This document shows, in pieces, positions 30,058-41,903 of a stretch of 64,000 bases of DNA (positions within the stretch are counted from its first letter, which is position 1; every line of letters starts with the position of its first letter). The stretch spans positions 1 through 64,000 of the forward strand of contig NZ_JACNEP010000009.1 in NCBI RefSeq assembly GCF_014270035.1, read 5' to 3'. Both the position numbers and the translations under genes were made by a program. The notes under the pieces were generated by a model. It was not told where the DNA came from and searched no databases. It worked only from the letters and a program-made list of their open reading frames with translations. This DNA is from Neptunicella marina. GTDB lineage: Bacteria > Pseudomonadota > Gammaproteobacteria > Enterobacterales > Alteromonadaceae.

Positions 30058-30338
30058 TCCAACAAAAAGGAGATAGGGCTGTATAGCTCGCACAGGGAAG
30101 ACCGAGTGGTAATTGTTTAAGCAAATGCTGCTCCCTATTTAGCTTTCGGTTGGAAAGCACATTGGACGAATGATAAAGCGTCAGGATGACCAACAACAAT
30201 AATACCGGCTTCGTAAAAAATAAAAATAAGGGAAGCACCAGACATTGATGTCCTAGATACAAAGGGAATAAATGGGAGAAGTGTCGTTTGGCACTCAGTT
30301 TATAAGAAGCGACAGCATTCACTGTCGCTTTTTTTCTG
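30058..30338 (+). ncRNA. csrC: CsrB/CsrC-family small RNA (CsrA-sequestering)
   Basis: A roughly 280-base non-coding RNA gene with at least eight GGA motifs (AAGGAG, AGGGAAG, TTGGAA, TTGGAC, CAGGAT, AAGGGAAG, AAGGGAAT, TGGGAG) and an end hairpin AGCGACAG...CTGTCGCT followed by seven T (30307-30337). The terminator is nearly the same as that of E. coli csrC. E. coli csrC also lies between engB and yihI, as here. Such RNAs bind many CsrA dimers and relieve CsrA repression, affecting carbon storage, motility and biofilm. The minus-strand reading frame across it is not a gene. Which of CsrB or CsrC it is called is a matter of synteny. Confidence 0.85.
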
Positions 30339-30430
30339 TCCAATTCCTGCTCATTAATACTTATTATCGAGTAAAGCTCGATAACTTGTCTCTGCAGCGT
30401 TAAAATTAAGCCAATTAATCAACAAGCAGA

Positions 30431-30955
30431 ATGATCATGCCAAGAAAGAAAAAGTCACGCAAAGTTGGACTCATTGGGGTACGTAGCGTACCTAAAGAAG
30501 ATCGCGTTAGAAAAATAAAACCGGAGCGGGTAAAAAAACATAAGGGTAAGCCTGCAGGTTCACGTCATTCTGCTGTAGAAAAGCCAACTACAGCTGCGGG
30601 CAATACGCTGAAAAAAGACCCCAGAACAGGAAGCAAAAAACCGGTGCCGTTGGTAGCTACATCACCAGTCAAGCAATCTCCTGCTACCGCAAAGAAAAAA
30701 TACTTTTCACCAGCACAAGAGTTAGCAGCAATAGAAGCAGACGAGCGTCTTGAGTCTTTGCTGGATCAGTTGGATCAAGGCCTGTCGATTAGCGTTGAAC
30801 GACAGCAATACGTTAATGAAAAAATGCAACGCCATCAGGTTTTATGTGAATTATTGGGCATCAACTCTGATGAAGATGGTAATACAGAAGATAATAAAGA
30901 GCAGGATCTGATCAGTAAACTGGAAAACGCTGATCTCAATAAGTATTCAAGATGA
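30431..30955 (+). CDS. yihI: Der GTPase-activating protein YihI
   Basis: A 174-residue very basic N-terminal protein (RKKKSRKVGLIGVRS) with an acidic C-terminal half. It carries the family marker KDPRTGSKKPVPL near residue 62-74 and FSPAQELAAIEADERLESLLDQLD near 90-113. In E. coli YihI stimulates the GTPase Der/EngA and so modulates 50S ribosome maturation. An alternative ATG is two codons downstream at 30437. The stop overlaps the start of the DUF2489 gene by 4 bases (ATGA), so they form one operon, closed by a strong hairpin at 31411-31443. Confidence 0.92.
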   Translation: MIMPRKKKSRKVGLIGVRSVPKEDRVRKIKPERVKKHKGKPAGSRHSAVEKPTTAAGNTLKKDPRTGSKKPVPLVATSPVKQSPATAKKKYFSPAQELAAIEADERLESLLDQLDQGLSISVERQQYVNEKMQRHQVLCELLGINSDEDGNTEDNKEQDLISKLENADLNKYSR

Positions 30956-31401
30956 TAGTTTATCTGTTACTCACCATTGGATTGTTAATTATTGCTGGTT
31001 TAGGCATATATGCTGGACGTTTACTGTTTTTACTTAAGCAACAAAATACCTCCCAGCAACGTGTGCGCGAGCAACGAATTAAAAATATCATGCAAAGCAT
31101 AGATACCATCGCGATGGCAATGGAGCAGCAGCAATGTGATATTTCTGAAGGTTGTATTCGTTTATGTGTATTGCTCGAAACCTTACCTTTAGAACAACGA
31201 CCGGATTTTGTAGCACGATTCCCGGCTCTTCATCAGCTTTATGCACAGATAAAACATATGCCAACTCATGAAGAACGTGAAAAACAACCTAAGCATGAAA
31301 GACGTGCGATGGATAAACAGCGTGAAGAGTTGGAAGCACAAGCAGAAAGCAGCATATTAAAAGAAATCGCACTATTAAGAGAATTCAATCCACTCCTTTG
31401 A
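30952..31401 (+). CDS. DUF2489 family membrane-anchored protein
   Basis: A 149-residue protein of unknown function. One N-terminal membrane helix (VYLLLTIGLLIIAGLGIYAG, about residues 2-22) is followed by a charged, helical, probably coiled-coil cytosolic part rich in Q, E, R and K. The layout matches DUF2489 proteins, which are often encoded directly after yihI in Alteromonadales and vibrios. It overlaps yihI by 4 bases. The only clue to function is that context, next to a ribosome-assembly regulator. Confidence 0.85.
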   Translation: MIVYLLLTIGLLIIAGLGIYAGRLLFLLKQQNTSQQRVREQRIKNIMQSIDTIAMAMEQQQCDISEGCIRLCVLLETLPLEQRPDFVARFPALHQLYAQIKHMPTHEEREKQPKHERRAMDKQREELEAQAESSILKEIALLREFNPLL

Positions 31402-31410
31402 CTAGCTTCG

Positions 31411-31450
31411 CTAGCCTGGGTGATGAAACCTTACTCAGGCTAGTTTCTTC
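31411..31450 (+). terminator. Terminator of the yihI-DUF2489 operon
   Basis: An 11-base-pair stem CTAGCCTGGGT (31411-31421) / ACTCAGGCTAG (31433-31443), with one G-T pair and an 11-base loop, is followed by TTTCTT. It starts 10 bases after the DUF2489 stop codon. Confidence 0.75.
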
Positions 31451-31606
31451 CTCCGGTAATATTTCCTCATCTACAAAAAGGAATTTATTTGACCGATTCC
31501 CTTGTTTTAGCCTTGTTTTTACACTTTTAGGCCTACTTTCGTTGTAGTTCAAAAGGTATACTTGTGCCCATTTATTTTTAGAAATTACAGGGCTTTTTGG
31601 TGCGTT

Positions 31607-32512
31607 ATGCAGAAGTTTGACATAAAAACCTTTCAGGGATTGATCCTGGCATTACAGGATTATTGGGCACGTCAGGGATGTGTGATTATTCAACCGTTAG
31701 ATATGCAAGTGGGTGCAGGAACTTTTCACCCTATGACATTCCTTCGTTCAATTGGTCCTGAGCCAATCAGCAGTGCTTACGTACAGCCTTGTCGTCGTCC
31801 CACAGATGGACGTTATGGTGAAAACCCTAACCGCCTGCAGCATTATTATCAGTTTCAGGTGATGCTCAAACCTTCGCCCGATAATATTCAGCAACTTTAT
31901 CTGGACTCACTAAAAGAACTGGGCTTTGACCCGGAAGTACATGATATCCGTTTTGTGGAAGATAACTGGGAATCCCCTACCCTTGGCGCGTGGGGATTAG
32001 GTTGGGAAGTCTGGTTAAACGGTATGGAAGTCACACAGTTTACTTACTTCCAACAAGTAGGTGGACTCGAATGCTCACCGGTTACAGGCGAGATCACCTA
32101 TGGTCTTGAACGTTTAGCTATGTATATACAAGGTGTGGACAGTATCTATGATCTGATCTGGACCGATGGCCCAATGGGCAAAGTAACCTACGGTGACGTA
32201 TTCCACCAAAATGAGGTTGAACAATCGACTTATAACTTTGAAGTTGCAGACGTTGATGCACTGTTTAAGGAATTTGATCAGTGCGAAAAGGAAAGTCAGT
32301 TGCTGATTGAAAAAGGCTTACCTTTACCAGCCTACGAACAAGTGATGAAAGCATCTCATGCCTTTAATCTGTTAGATGCTCGTCATGCAATATCAGTCAC
32401 TGAAAGACAACGTTATATTTTAAGAGTCAGAACTTTATCTAAGGCCTGCGCCGAAAGTTATTATCAGGCCAGGGAAGCACTGGGCTTTCCAATGTGCAGT
32501 AAGGAGAAGTAA
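31607..32512 (+). CDS. glyQ: Glycyl-tRNA synthetase alpha subunit
   Basis: Catalytic subunit of the bacterial alpha2beta2 glycyl-tRNA synthetase; class II fold. The 301 residues start at ATG 31607 ([20 protein letters not shown]), which matches the family N-terminus better than the TTG at 31562. Conserved blocks [30 protein letters not shown], the motif-2-like region near residue 60-75 ([19 protein letters not shown]) and [11 protein letters not shown] near 190 are present. glyS follows 3 bases after the stop. Confidence 0.97.
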   Translation: MQKFDIKTFQGLILALQDYWARQGCVIIQPLDMQVGAGTFHPMTFLRSIGPEPISSAYVQPCRRPTDGRYGENPNRLQHYYQFQVMLKPSPDNIQQLYLDSLKELGFDPEVHDIRFVEDNWESPTLGAWGLGWEVWLNGMEVTQFTYFQQVGGLECSPVTGEITYGLERLAMYIQGVDSIYDLIWTDGPMGKVTYGDVFHQNEVEQSTYNFEVADVDALFKEFDQCEKESQLLIEKGLPLPAYEQVMKASHAFNLLDARHAISVTERQRYILRVRTLSKACAESYYQAREALGFPMCSKEK

Positions 32513-32515
32513 TCA

Positions 32516-34591
32516 ATGCAGCAGCAACAAACATTATTATTTGAAATTGGTACCGAAGAATTACCACCAAAAGCATTGACAACTTTGGCTTCTGCTCTGG
32601 CATTAAATATCGAAACAGGATTAAACAGCCTCGAATTAGCCTTCGATTCAGTTCGCTGGTTTGCAACACCACGTCGGCTGGCAGTAGAAGTTAAAAACCT
32701 GCAGGCTCAGCAGCATGACAAAGTAGTAGAAAAACGCGGCCCAGCCGTTTCTGCAGCATTTGATGACAATGGACAGCCAACCAAAGCCGCTATGGGTTGG
32801 GCTCGCGGAAACGGTATTGATGTTTCAGAAGCTGAGCGCTTAACCACAGATAAAGGCGAATGGTTATTATATAACGCCAAAGTGGCTGGCAGTCATATCT
32901 CCGATTTAGTAGAAGAGCTGATCCGCACCAGTCTGAGTAAATTACCAATCCCCAAACCAATGCGTTGGGGTAACTCTAAACACCAATTTATCCGCCCAGT
33001 GCATACCGTCACCATTTTGTACGGCGAGTCATTGTTAGATGCAGAAGTATTAGGCATTAAATCCTCGCGCTTGATCCAGGGCCATCGTTTCCACGGTAAA
33101 ACCAACTTTGAATTGGATCACGCAGATAATTACTTAGTTCAATTGGAAAACCACTTTGTTTTAGCCGATTTTGCTTCACGTAAACAGAAAATTGAACAAG
33201 GTATTCTGCAAGCTGCCGAGCAGGAAGGCGCAACTGTGGATATTGATGCAGAACTTCTTGATGAAGTCACAGCTTTAGTTGAGTGGCCAGTTATATTAAC
33301 CGCTTCTTTTGAGGAAAGCTTTCTACAGGTACCAAAAGAAGCGCTGATTTATACCATGAAAGGTGATCAAAAGTATTTTCCGGTTATTGATACGCAAGGC
33401 AAATTATTACCTCGCTTTATTTTTGTGACTAACATCGAAAGTCATGATCCGGAGCAGGTCATTAAAGGTAATGAAAAGGTTATTCGTCCACGTTTAGCGG
33501 ATGCAGAATTCTTTTATCAAACCGATAAAAAGAAAACTCTTGAATCACGCCTTGAAAGTTTGAACAGTGTAATGTTCCAGCAAAAGTTAGGAACATTAGC
33601 TGATAAGTCGCAGCGTATTGCTGATATCGCGGCAGATATTGCTGAAAAAATTGGCGCAGATAAAACAAAGGCTGCGCGGGCAGGTTTATTAAGTAAAACA
33701 GACCTGATGACCGAGATGGTCATGGAGTTTCCTGACGTTCAGGGTGTCATGGGTATGTACTACGCCCATAATGATGGTGAAGACAGCGAAGTTGCTCTTG
33801 CCCTCAATGAACAATATATGCCGCGTTTTGCCGGTGACCAACTGCCTACATCCATGGTGAGCAATGCAGTGGCTTTAGCCGATAAACTGGATACCCTGGT
33901 AGGTATATTTGGTATTGGCATGCTGCCAAAAGGTGATAAAGACCCCTTTGCCCTGCGCCGTGCCGCTATTGGACTGCTCAGAATTATAATGGATAACAAT
34001 CTACAACTGGATTTAGTGGAACTGATTGCGATTGCCAAACAGCAACTTGGAGACAAACTAACAAATCAGAGTGTTGAATCTGATGTCCTGGAGTTTTTGT
34101 TAGGACGCTTCAGGGCTATTTATCAGGAACAAGGCATTAGTGTCGATGTTATCCACGCAGTATTGGCTACACAGCCAACCAAACCTGCGGATTTCGATGC
34201 CCGTGTTAAAGGTGTGAGCCACTTTTATACCTTAGAAAGCGCTCAGAGCCTTGCGGCAGCAAACAAACGTGTAGGCAACATACTGGCGAAGAATTCTGTA
34301 GATAGTAACGCAGAAGTCGATTCAGCGTTACTAACTGACAAAGCCGAGCAGGAACTTTACGCGCAGCTAGAAAAAAGCAAACAGAACAATCTGGATAAAC
34401 TGGCAAATGCTGACTATCAGGCCGTATTAACTGAATTAGCGGCACTTCGTCCTGCCATAGATAATTTCTTCGATAACGTAATGGTAATGTGTGAAGACAA
34501 GGCACAGCAGGCAAACCGCCTGGCCTTATTAAATAACCTGCATCAGCAATTTTTAAATGTTGCGGATATAGCATTATTGCAGCAAGCCTAG
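32516..34591 (+). CDS. glyS: Glycyl-tRNA synthetase beta subunit
   Basis: The 691-residue beta subunit recognises tRNA-Gly and is needed for activity with GlyQ. It begins with the family marker [15 protein letters not shown], contains [12 protein letters not shown] near residue 280 and an HD-like region with [22 protein letters not shown] near 385-405, and ends in an anticodon-binding helical domain ([18 protein letters not shown]). It is second in glyQS; a small lipoprotein gene begins 1 base after the stop. Confidence 0.97.
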   Translation: MQQQQTLLFEIGTEELPPKALTTLASALALNIETGLNSLELAFDSVRWFATPRRLAVEVKNLQAQQHDKVVEKRGPAVSAAFDDNGQPTKAAMGWARGNGIDVSEAERLTTDKGEWLLYNAKVAGSHISDLVEELIRTSLSKLPIPKPMRWGNSKHQFIRPVHTVTILYGESLLDAEVLGIKSSRLIQGHRFHGKTNFELDHADNYLVQLENHFVLADFASRKQKIEQGILQAAEQEGATVDIDAELLDEVTALVEWPVILTASFEESFLQVPKEALIYTMKGDQKYFPVIDTQGKLLPRFIFVTNIESHDPEQVIKGNEKVIRPRLADAEFFYQTDKKKTLESRLESLNSVMFQQKLGTLADKSQRIADIAADIAEKIGADKTKAARAGLLSKTDLMTEMVMEFPDVQGVMGMYYAHNDGEDSEVALALNEQYMPRFAGDQLPTSMVSNAVALADKLDTLVGIFGIGMLPKGDKDPFALRRAAIGLLRIIMDNNLQLDLVELIAIAKQQLGDKLTNQSVESDVLEFLLGRFRAIYQEQGISVDVIHAVLATQPTKPADFDARVKGVSHFYTLESAQSLAAANKRVGNILAKNSVDSNAEVDSALLTDKAEQELYAQLEKSKQNNLDKLANADYQAVLTELAALRPAIDNFFDNVMVMCEDKAQQANRLALLNNLHQQFLNVADIALLQQA

Positions 34592-34592
34592 A

Positions 34593-35060
34593 TTGAAGGG
34601 ATTGAAATTGTTTAGTTATTTAAAACATCCTGTTTGCACTTTACTGTTAAGCACAGCCCTTTTAAATGGTTGTGCTGCTACTTCTGCGTTAACGGATTTT
34701 TATCAGCCTAAAAGTCATGACGACCTTTATCTACGTGGTGGTTTTACCTGGTGGGAAGCTGATGAGGCGTTTAAGGTTGAGGAATCAGCAGATAATGTAT
34801 ATTCCGTGAAAACAGAGCTAATCGCCGATGGACAACCATATGAGTTTCGTTTTGTAGATAAAGACTGGACCGAAGGCTCAAACTGCGGCTATTTGGATAA
34901 ATCAAATCAGATAATTGAAGTTAATGTACCAGCAAATACCAATTGTAATAGTACAAATGAAAACTTTCGTTTTACTCCCCCAAGTTCGGGATTATATGAG
35001 TTTTCGATAGACTTTACGGACGAAGATAATCCGCTCACCTTGGTAAAAAAAGTTAATTAA
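34593..35060 (+). CDS. Hypothetical lipoprotein
   Basis: A 155-residue protein with a lipoprotein signal: basic start, hydrophobic TLLLSTALLNGC with the lipobox cysteine at residue 27. The mature part is a single beta-rich domain (LYLRGGFTWWEADEAF..., then EFRFVDKDW and FRFTPPSSGLYEFSIDF) that looks like the Ig-like or starch-binding-type beta sandwiches attached to pullulanases, but no enzyme is attached. Function unknown. Start codons are ambiguous: TTG at 34593, 34602 or 34608; AAGGG at 34596-34600 best fits TTG 34608. It directly follows glyS and ends before a shared terminator. Confidence 0.7.
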   Translation: MKGLKLFSYLKHPVCTLLLSTALLNGCAATSALTDFYQPKSHDDLYLRGGFTWWEADEAFKVEESADNVYSVKTELIADGQPYEFRFVDKDWTEGSNCGYLDKSNQIIEVNVPANTNCNSTNENFRFTPPSSGLYEFSIDFTDEDNPLTLVKKVN

Positions 35061-35073
35061 ATCAATATATTAC

Positions 35074-35103
35074 AAAAAAAGGCCGCTTTAAGCGGCCTTT
35101 TTA
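35074..35103. terminator. Bidirectional terminator between the glyQS unit and gyrB
   Basis: A perfect stem GGCCGCTT / AAGCGGCC (35081-35097) is flanked by seven A on the left and a T run on the right. It can therefore end both the plus-strand lipoprotein transcript and the minus-strand gyrB transcript. Confidence 0.85.
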
Positions 35104-35118
35104 ATGTCGGTTTAAAAC

Positions 35119-37542
<2,424 letters not shown>

Positions 37543-37545
37543 TTA

Positions 37546-38652
37546 TCACTTCTCCTCGTTCACTTGGCCATGTTCCACGTGAAACACTTTTTTACTGCTG
37601 AAATTATCTAAAAAATCTATATGACTCATATCTGTTGCTGTAATGAACACTTGCGCATTAGTTTCAATTAAATGATTGGCGAATAACTGACGTTTGTTTG
37701 CATCTAGTTCAGCACCAATATCATCCAATAAATAAATACAGTTAATATTTCTCTTATCATACAGCAATCTGGATTGAGCAATCTTTAAAGCAGATGCTAA
37801 CAGCCTCAATTGACCTCGGGACAAAATTTCTTGTACGGGTTTTGAGTTTACTGATAGCTTCAAATCAGCTTTATGCGGACCACTAGTGGTGTATCCATAA
37901 ATATTATCTTTACTTTCGTTTTTGCTAAGCAAAGAGGCTAGATCTAACTCCCTTTCCCAACCCTTATAATACGCTATTTCAATTGAAAACTCAGGTAAGA
38001 ATTGAGTTAATTGTTCGGAAAAATAAGGCCTCAACGCGTCTAAATATTCCTTTCTGGCTGAGGAGACAATCTCACCAACAACACAAAATTGCTTGTTCCA
38101 GTATTCTATATCTTGTTTATGTCCGAACTTACTGGCTTTAAGTATCGCGTTACGGTGTTTTAATAGTTTTGCAAAAGCAGAAATTTGCTTTAGGTAATTA
38201 TGTTCCACGTGAAACACACCCCAATCGACAAAATTTCTCCTCACCTGGGGTGACCCCGTTATTAACTCAGTACTTTGAGGGGTAAAAACTAACGAAGGCA
38301 TTAACTGAGCTATAGCAGAGATCCTGGATTGCTTATCACCATTTAATTTTAAATCCACCACTCCTGCAACATTTCGACTTATACCAATTTTACTATTAAT
38401 AGGTCTTTCCATTTCAGCATTAAAAGAAGTTAAAAGACCAAATAAAGTAAATCGTTCGTGATTATGCTGAATTAAATGCTGGAATTTATTCGTCCTGAAA
38501 GATCGACCACAACTTAAATAATGTAACGCTTCCAACAGAGACGTTTTGCCCGAACCATTTTTACCAATAAATAAGTTAAGGTTGTTACAAGGTTGAAAAG
38601 AAGCGGATTCGATATTTCGGAAATATTGAATCTGGACTTTGTCCAGCTGCAT
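37546..38652 (-). CDS. recF: DNA replication and repair protein RecF
   Basis: SMC-like ATPase that helps RecOR load RecA at gaps. The 368 residues have Walker A FIGKNGSGKTSLLEAL near residue 28-43, the ABC-type signature LSRGQLRLLASALKIAQ near 278 and Walker B YLLDDIGAELD near 305. The peptide VFHVEH occurs twice, at 146-151 and near 356-361. The first copy is in a region conserved in RecF (GMFHVEP in E. coli); the second is in the C-terminal tail, which extends about ten residues beyond E. coli RecF. Both copies are encoded by parS palindromes in the same reading frame. Confidence 0.97.
   Translation of the reverse strand: MQLDKVQIQYFRNIESASFQPCNNLNLFIGKNGSGKTSLLEALHYLSCGRSFRTNKFQHLIQHNHERFTLFGLLTSFNAEMERPINSKIGISRNVAGVVDLKLNGDKQSRISAIAQLMPSLVFTPQSTELITGSPQVRRNFVDWGVFHVEHNYLKQISAFAKLLKHRNAILKASKFGHKQDIEYWNKQFCVVGEIVSSARKEYLDALRPYFSEQLTQFLPEFSIEIAYYKGWERELDLASLLSKNESKDNIYGYTTSGPHKADLKLSVNSKPVQEILSRGQLRLLASALKIAQSRLLYDKRNINCIYLLDDIGAELDANKRQLFANHLIETNAQVFITATDMSHIDFLDNFSSKKVFHVEHGQVNEEK
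37571..37586. promoter_or_regulatory. parS: parS centromere site 1 (in the 3' end of recF)
   Basis: TGTTCCACGTGAAACA is an exact match to the 16-base bacterial chromosomal parS consensus bound by ParB. It lies in the last 45 bases of recF, about 11 kb from oriC. parA and parB are encoded at 51515-53193 in this window. Confidence 0.93.
38201..38216. promoter_or_regulatory. parS: parS centromere site 2 (mid recF)
   Basis: A second identical TGTTCCACGTGAAACA, 630 bases from the first and in the same orientation and reading frame. ParB should nucleate here and spread. Two close parS sites near oriC are typical for gammaproteobacteria with ParABS segregation. Confidence 0.93.
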
Positions 38653-38722
38653 AAAAGGAGAATCTACTTGAATAAAATTATAAGGAATATGATTAAACTA
38701 ACATCAATGCAATGAGACTCAT

Positions 38723-39823
38723 TTAGAGTCTCATTGGCATAATAACGTAAAGTACAGATTCATCACCTGAATCTTCTATCAGTGCACTACTATTAGAATC
38801 AGCCATGGTTAACTTAACCACTTCTGAATTTAGTGCATTAAGCGCATCGATCAAATATGCAACGTTAAATCCGATTTCTAAATCGTCGCCCTGATATTGC
38901 ACATCAACGATTTCTTCTGCCTCTTCCTGTTCAGGGTTATTTGCAGTAATTTTTAATTCAGCATTACTAAGATTTAACCTAACACCTTTAAACTTTTCAT
39001 TTGATAAAATTGAAGCACGAGAAAAGGCATTTTTCAGCATAAGCTTATTTGTTTCTATTATTTTATCGCCATCTTTTGGTAACACGCGGCGGTAATCAGG
39101 GAAACGACCATCAACAAGTTTACTGGTAAATATAAATGCAGTAGAAAAGATGCGAATATGATTAGCACCTATTTGCACTTTTAATGATTTATCTGAATCA
39201 TCAATCAAACGCAGAATTTCTAATACACCTTTACGTGGAATTATGACCTGACGATTAGGAAGATTGTTGCCATAGTCCAAACGACATAACGCAAGTCTGT
39301 GTCCGTCGGTGGCCACTGTGCGAATAATATTGTCTTCAGTTTCCAATGACAGACCATTAAGGTAATAACGCACATCCTGTTGTGCCATCGCAAATGCAGT
39401 ACTTTCGATCAGTTTCTTAAGCTGAGCCTGAGAAAGCTCAAACTCGACTTCACCCTGCCAATCTTCCAGATTTGGATAATCGGTTGCAGACAGTGTGGAT
39501 AAGGTAAATTTACTGCGACCAGACTTTAGCATTGCTTTGCTTTCTGTCACAGAGAACTCAAGTTCACTGCCATCCTGTAAACCACGTACAATATCTACCA
39601 ACTTTTTAGCCGGAACAGTGATTTCACCTTCCTGAATATCGCCAGCCAGAGCAATATTAGAAATCAGCTCCACCTCTAAATCAGTACCGGTTAGCCATAG
39701 TGAACCTTCACTTACTTTTATCAGAACATTAGAAAGAATAGGTAAGGTGTGACGACGCTCAACTGCACCTGATACCAATTGTAATGGCTGAAGAAAATTT
39801 TCCCTGCTAATCGTAAATTTCAT
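38723..39823 (-). CDS. dnaN: DNA polymerase III beta subunit (sliding clamp)
   Basis: Ring-forming processivity clamp for the replicative polymerase and a hub for repair proteins. The 366 residues match the family and start MKFTISRENFLQPLQLVSGAVERRHTLPILSNVL; the C-terminus ends YVIMPMRL, as in E. coli DnaN (MPMRL), the strand that lines the client-binding pocket. A perfect DnaA box in reverse orientation (TGTGGATAA, 39494-39502) lies inside the gene. It is between dnaA (26-base gap) and recF (70-base gap) and is probably co-transcribed with dnaA. Confidence 0.98.
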   Translation of the reverse strand: MKFTISRENFLQPLQLVSGAVERRHTLPILSNVLIKVSEGSLWLTGTDLEVELISNIALAGDIQEGEITVPAKKLVDIVRGLQDGSELEFSVTESKAMLKSGRSKFTLSTLSATDYPNLEDWQGEVEFELSQAQLKKLIESTAFAMAQQDVRYYLNGLSLETEDNIIRTVATDGHRLALCRLDYGNNLPNRQVIIPRKGVLEILRLIDDSDKSLKVQIGANHIRIFSTAFIFTSKLVDGRFPDYRRVLPKDGDKIIETNKLMLKNAFSRASILSNEKFKGVRLNLSNAELKITANNPEQEEAEEIVDVQYQGDDLEIGFNVAYLIDALNALNSEVVKLTMADSNSSALIEDSGDESVLYVIMPMRL

Positions 39824-39849
39824 TGTAGCTTCTCTTTTATTTTCTAATG

Positions 39850-41247
39850 CTATGAAGATAAGGTTCGAATCAGATTTTGATAGTCTTCTTTAATATCGTG
39901 ATTTTCATCACGTAACTGGACTATTTTACGGCAAGCGTGCAATACAGTTGTGTGGTCACGTCCACCAAACGCATCACCTATTTCCGGCAAACTATGATTG
40001 GTCAGCTCTTTGGCTAATGCCATAGCTACCTGCCTCGGTCTAGCAACACTTCTACTGCGCCTTTTTGACAGAATATCAGCAATTTTTATTTTGTAATACT
40101 CCGCTACAGTTTTTTGTATGTTATCAATAGTTACCAGTTTTTCCTGTAACGCTAACAAATCGCGCAACGCTTCTCTAACAAAATCAATAGTGATAGGCCG
40201 ACCAGTAAAATTAGCATTGGCTATAACCCGGTTTAAAGCACCTTCCAATTCACGCACATTGGAACGTAAACGTTTAGCAATAAAAAAAGCGACTTCATCT
40301 GGCAAATTAATTTTATTTTCCAATGCTTTACGCATCAAAATAGCCACCCGAGTTTCCAGCTCAGGAGGTTCCACCGCAATGGTTAACCCCCAGCCAAAAC
40401 GTGATTTTAATCTGTCTTCAACCCCATCGATTTCTTTAGGATAACGATCTGACGTAAGAATAATCTGTTGATTGCCTTCCAGTAGCGCATTAAAAGTATG
40501 AAAAAACTCTTCCTGAGAACGCTCTTTATTAGCAAAAAACTGAATATCATCAATTAAAAGCGCATCCACTGAACGGTAATAACGTTTAAATTCCTCGATA
40601 GCATTATTTTGCAGCGCTTTAACCATATCCTGAACAAAACGTTCAGAATGCATATACACCACTTTTGCATCTTTCTTATTATCGATTAACCCGTTTCCTA
40701 CTGCATGCAATAAATGCGTTTTACCCAAGCCAGTACCGCCGTATATAAACAAAGGGTTATATGCCCCCCCTGGATTATCAGCTACCTGACTGGCAGCAGC
40801 TCGTGCCAGTTGATTAGACTTACCTTCAACAAAGTTTTCAAAGCGATAATTTAAATTGATATTACTTTTATTAATACCAGCCTTCATTTGAGGCACAGGA
40901 CCAGGTTGCGCCGCAGATAACTTGGTCTGACTAGCTTGTTGGTCAATTGACGTTTGATTATTTTGTGATTCGCTGGGTGCTTTTTGTAAAAAGGGATTTG
41001 GTTTAGGCACTGCCGCGCCTATTTCTAATTTTAAAGTGGGGGCTTCAGGCCCACAAAACTCAGTAAATAACGTGGTAATCTGACTGATATATTTATCTCG
41101 TACCCAATCAAGGACAAAACGGTTGGGAGCATATAAGGTAACCAGCTTTCCTTCATGATTAGCCTTCAACGGCCTAATCCACATACTAAATTGCTGTGTA
41201 GGAAGTTCTTGTTGTAGCCGTTCCAGGCATTGATTCCACAAAGACAT
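39850..41247 (-). CDS. dnaA: Chromosomal replication initiator DnaA
   Basis: AAA+ initiator that opens oriC. The 465 residues show the N-terminal helicase-interaction domain I ([24 protein letters not shown]), a variable linker at about 85-130, the AAA+ domain with Walker [17 protein letters not shown] near 170 and Walker [10 protein letters not shown] near 230, and the C-terminal DNA-binding signature [14 protein letters not shown] near 435-448. The upstream region holds a perfect DnaA box (41366-41374), consistent with autoregulation. Unlike the Pseudomonas arrangement, the mapped origin here is not next to dnaA but about 7 kb away, ahead of mnmG. Confidence 0.98.
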   Translation of the reverse strand: MSLWNQCLERLQQELPTQQFSMWIRPLKANHEGKLVTLYAPNRFVLDWVRDKYISQITTLFTEFCGPEAPTLKLEIGAAVPKPNPFLQKAPSESQNNQTSIDQQASQTKLSAAQPGPVPQMKAGINKSNINLNYRFENFVEGKSNQLARAAASQVADNPGGAYNPLFIYGGTGLGKTHLLHAVGNGLIDNKKDAKVVYMHSERFVQDMVKALQNNAIEEFKRYYRSVDALLIDDIQFFANKERSQEEFFHTFNALLEGNQQIILTSDRYPKEIDGVEDRLKSRFGWGLTIAVEPPELETRVAILMRKALENKINLPDEVAFFIAKRLRSNVRELEGALNRVIANANFTGRPITIDFVREALRDLLALQEKLVTIDNIQKTVAEYYKIKIADILSKRRSRSVARPRQVAMALAKELTNHSLPEIGDAFGGRDHTTVLHACRKIVQLRDENHDIKEDYQNLIRTLSS

Positions 41248-41657
41248 ATATTATGTTTGTCCTGCGGACTCATTAACCAAATCAGTCCGCTCAAATAAAA
41301 ATTATAATTTTGAAAAGGCTGGAAGAAACCTGACTCAGCCAAAGAAACAACATTATCTCGCGTTTTTATCCACAACATCAACATTGATCTTTACTCAATA
41401 TTGGATACTTAGATAAAACAAATTTATCCAACTGAAAAATATATCTTTTTTTACAAGTATCGAATTAATCTAGTGCTATATCAAAGTGCTATTAAACATA
41501 CTCTACGCCGCATAAATTATGCTTGTATGGCAAAAAAAATGATTTTTGAAAACCTTTTCTGTGAATAAACTGACATCAAATAGAAAGTTATTAACAACCC
41601 TTGCGTGTTCTTTCGATAATAATTAGTGTTTATTCACAAATTAACCCTAAACAGAGA
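41248..41657. promoter_or_regulatory. dnaA upstream region with DnaA box
   Basis: AT-rich gap between the divergent dnaA and rpmH genes. A perfect DnaA box TTATCCACA is at 41366-41374, about 120 bases before the dnaA start. A weaker TTATCCAAC-like box lies near 41427. Only one GATC was noticed in the central part, in contrast to oriC at 48420-48840, so this is probably a control region and not the origin. Confidence 0.55.
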
Positions 41658-41686
41658 TTGACTTATAGGCAAGTGATCTCTAGAAT
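41658..41686 (+). promoter_or_regulatory. Strong rpmH promoter
   Basis: TTGACT (41658-41663) and TAGAAT (41681-41686) with an ideal 17-base spacer. The start would be near 41693, giving a leader of about 60 bases. Confidence 0.75.
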
Positions 41687-41699
41687 TCAGCGTCCTTTT

Positions 41700-41727
41700 T
41701 GAGCACCTTTGTGCCTCAAAGGTAATA
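41700..41727 (+). promoter_or_regulatory. Hairpin in the rpmH mRNA leader
   Basis: TTTGA-GCAC, a four-base CTTT loop, GTGC-C-TCAAA: a 9-base-pair stem with one bulged C, starting right after the predicted transcription start and ending before the ribosome site. It has no T run after it, so it is not a terminator. It may stabilise the mRNA or control translation of L34; that is inference. Confidence 0.5.
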
Positions 41728-41751
41728 TCAACGTTAAAGCAGCGGATTTAG

Positions 41752-41889
<138 letters not shown>

Positions 41890-41903
41890 ATGCATTTGTC
41901 GAA

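Noticed and set aside
30038-30343. Minus-strand reading frame of 101 codons
   Set aside because: It lies wholly over the CsrB/C-type RNA gene, with its terminator and GGA repeats; no ribosome site and no protein-like pattern.
34206-34574. 122-codon minus-strand frame inside glyS
   Set aside because: Antisense to the GlyS anticodon-binding domain; no motif or context.
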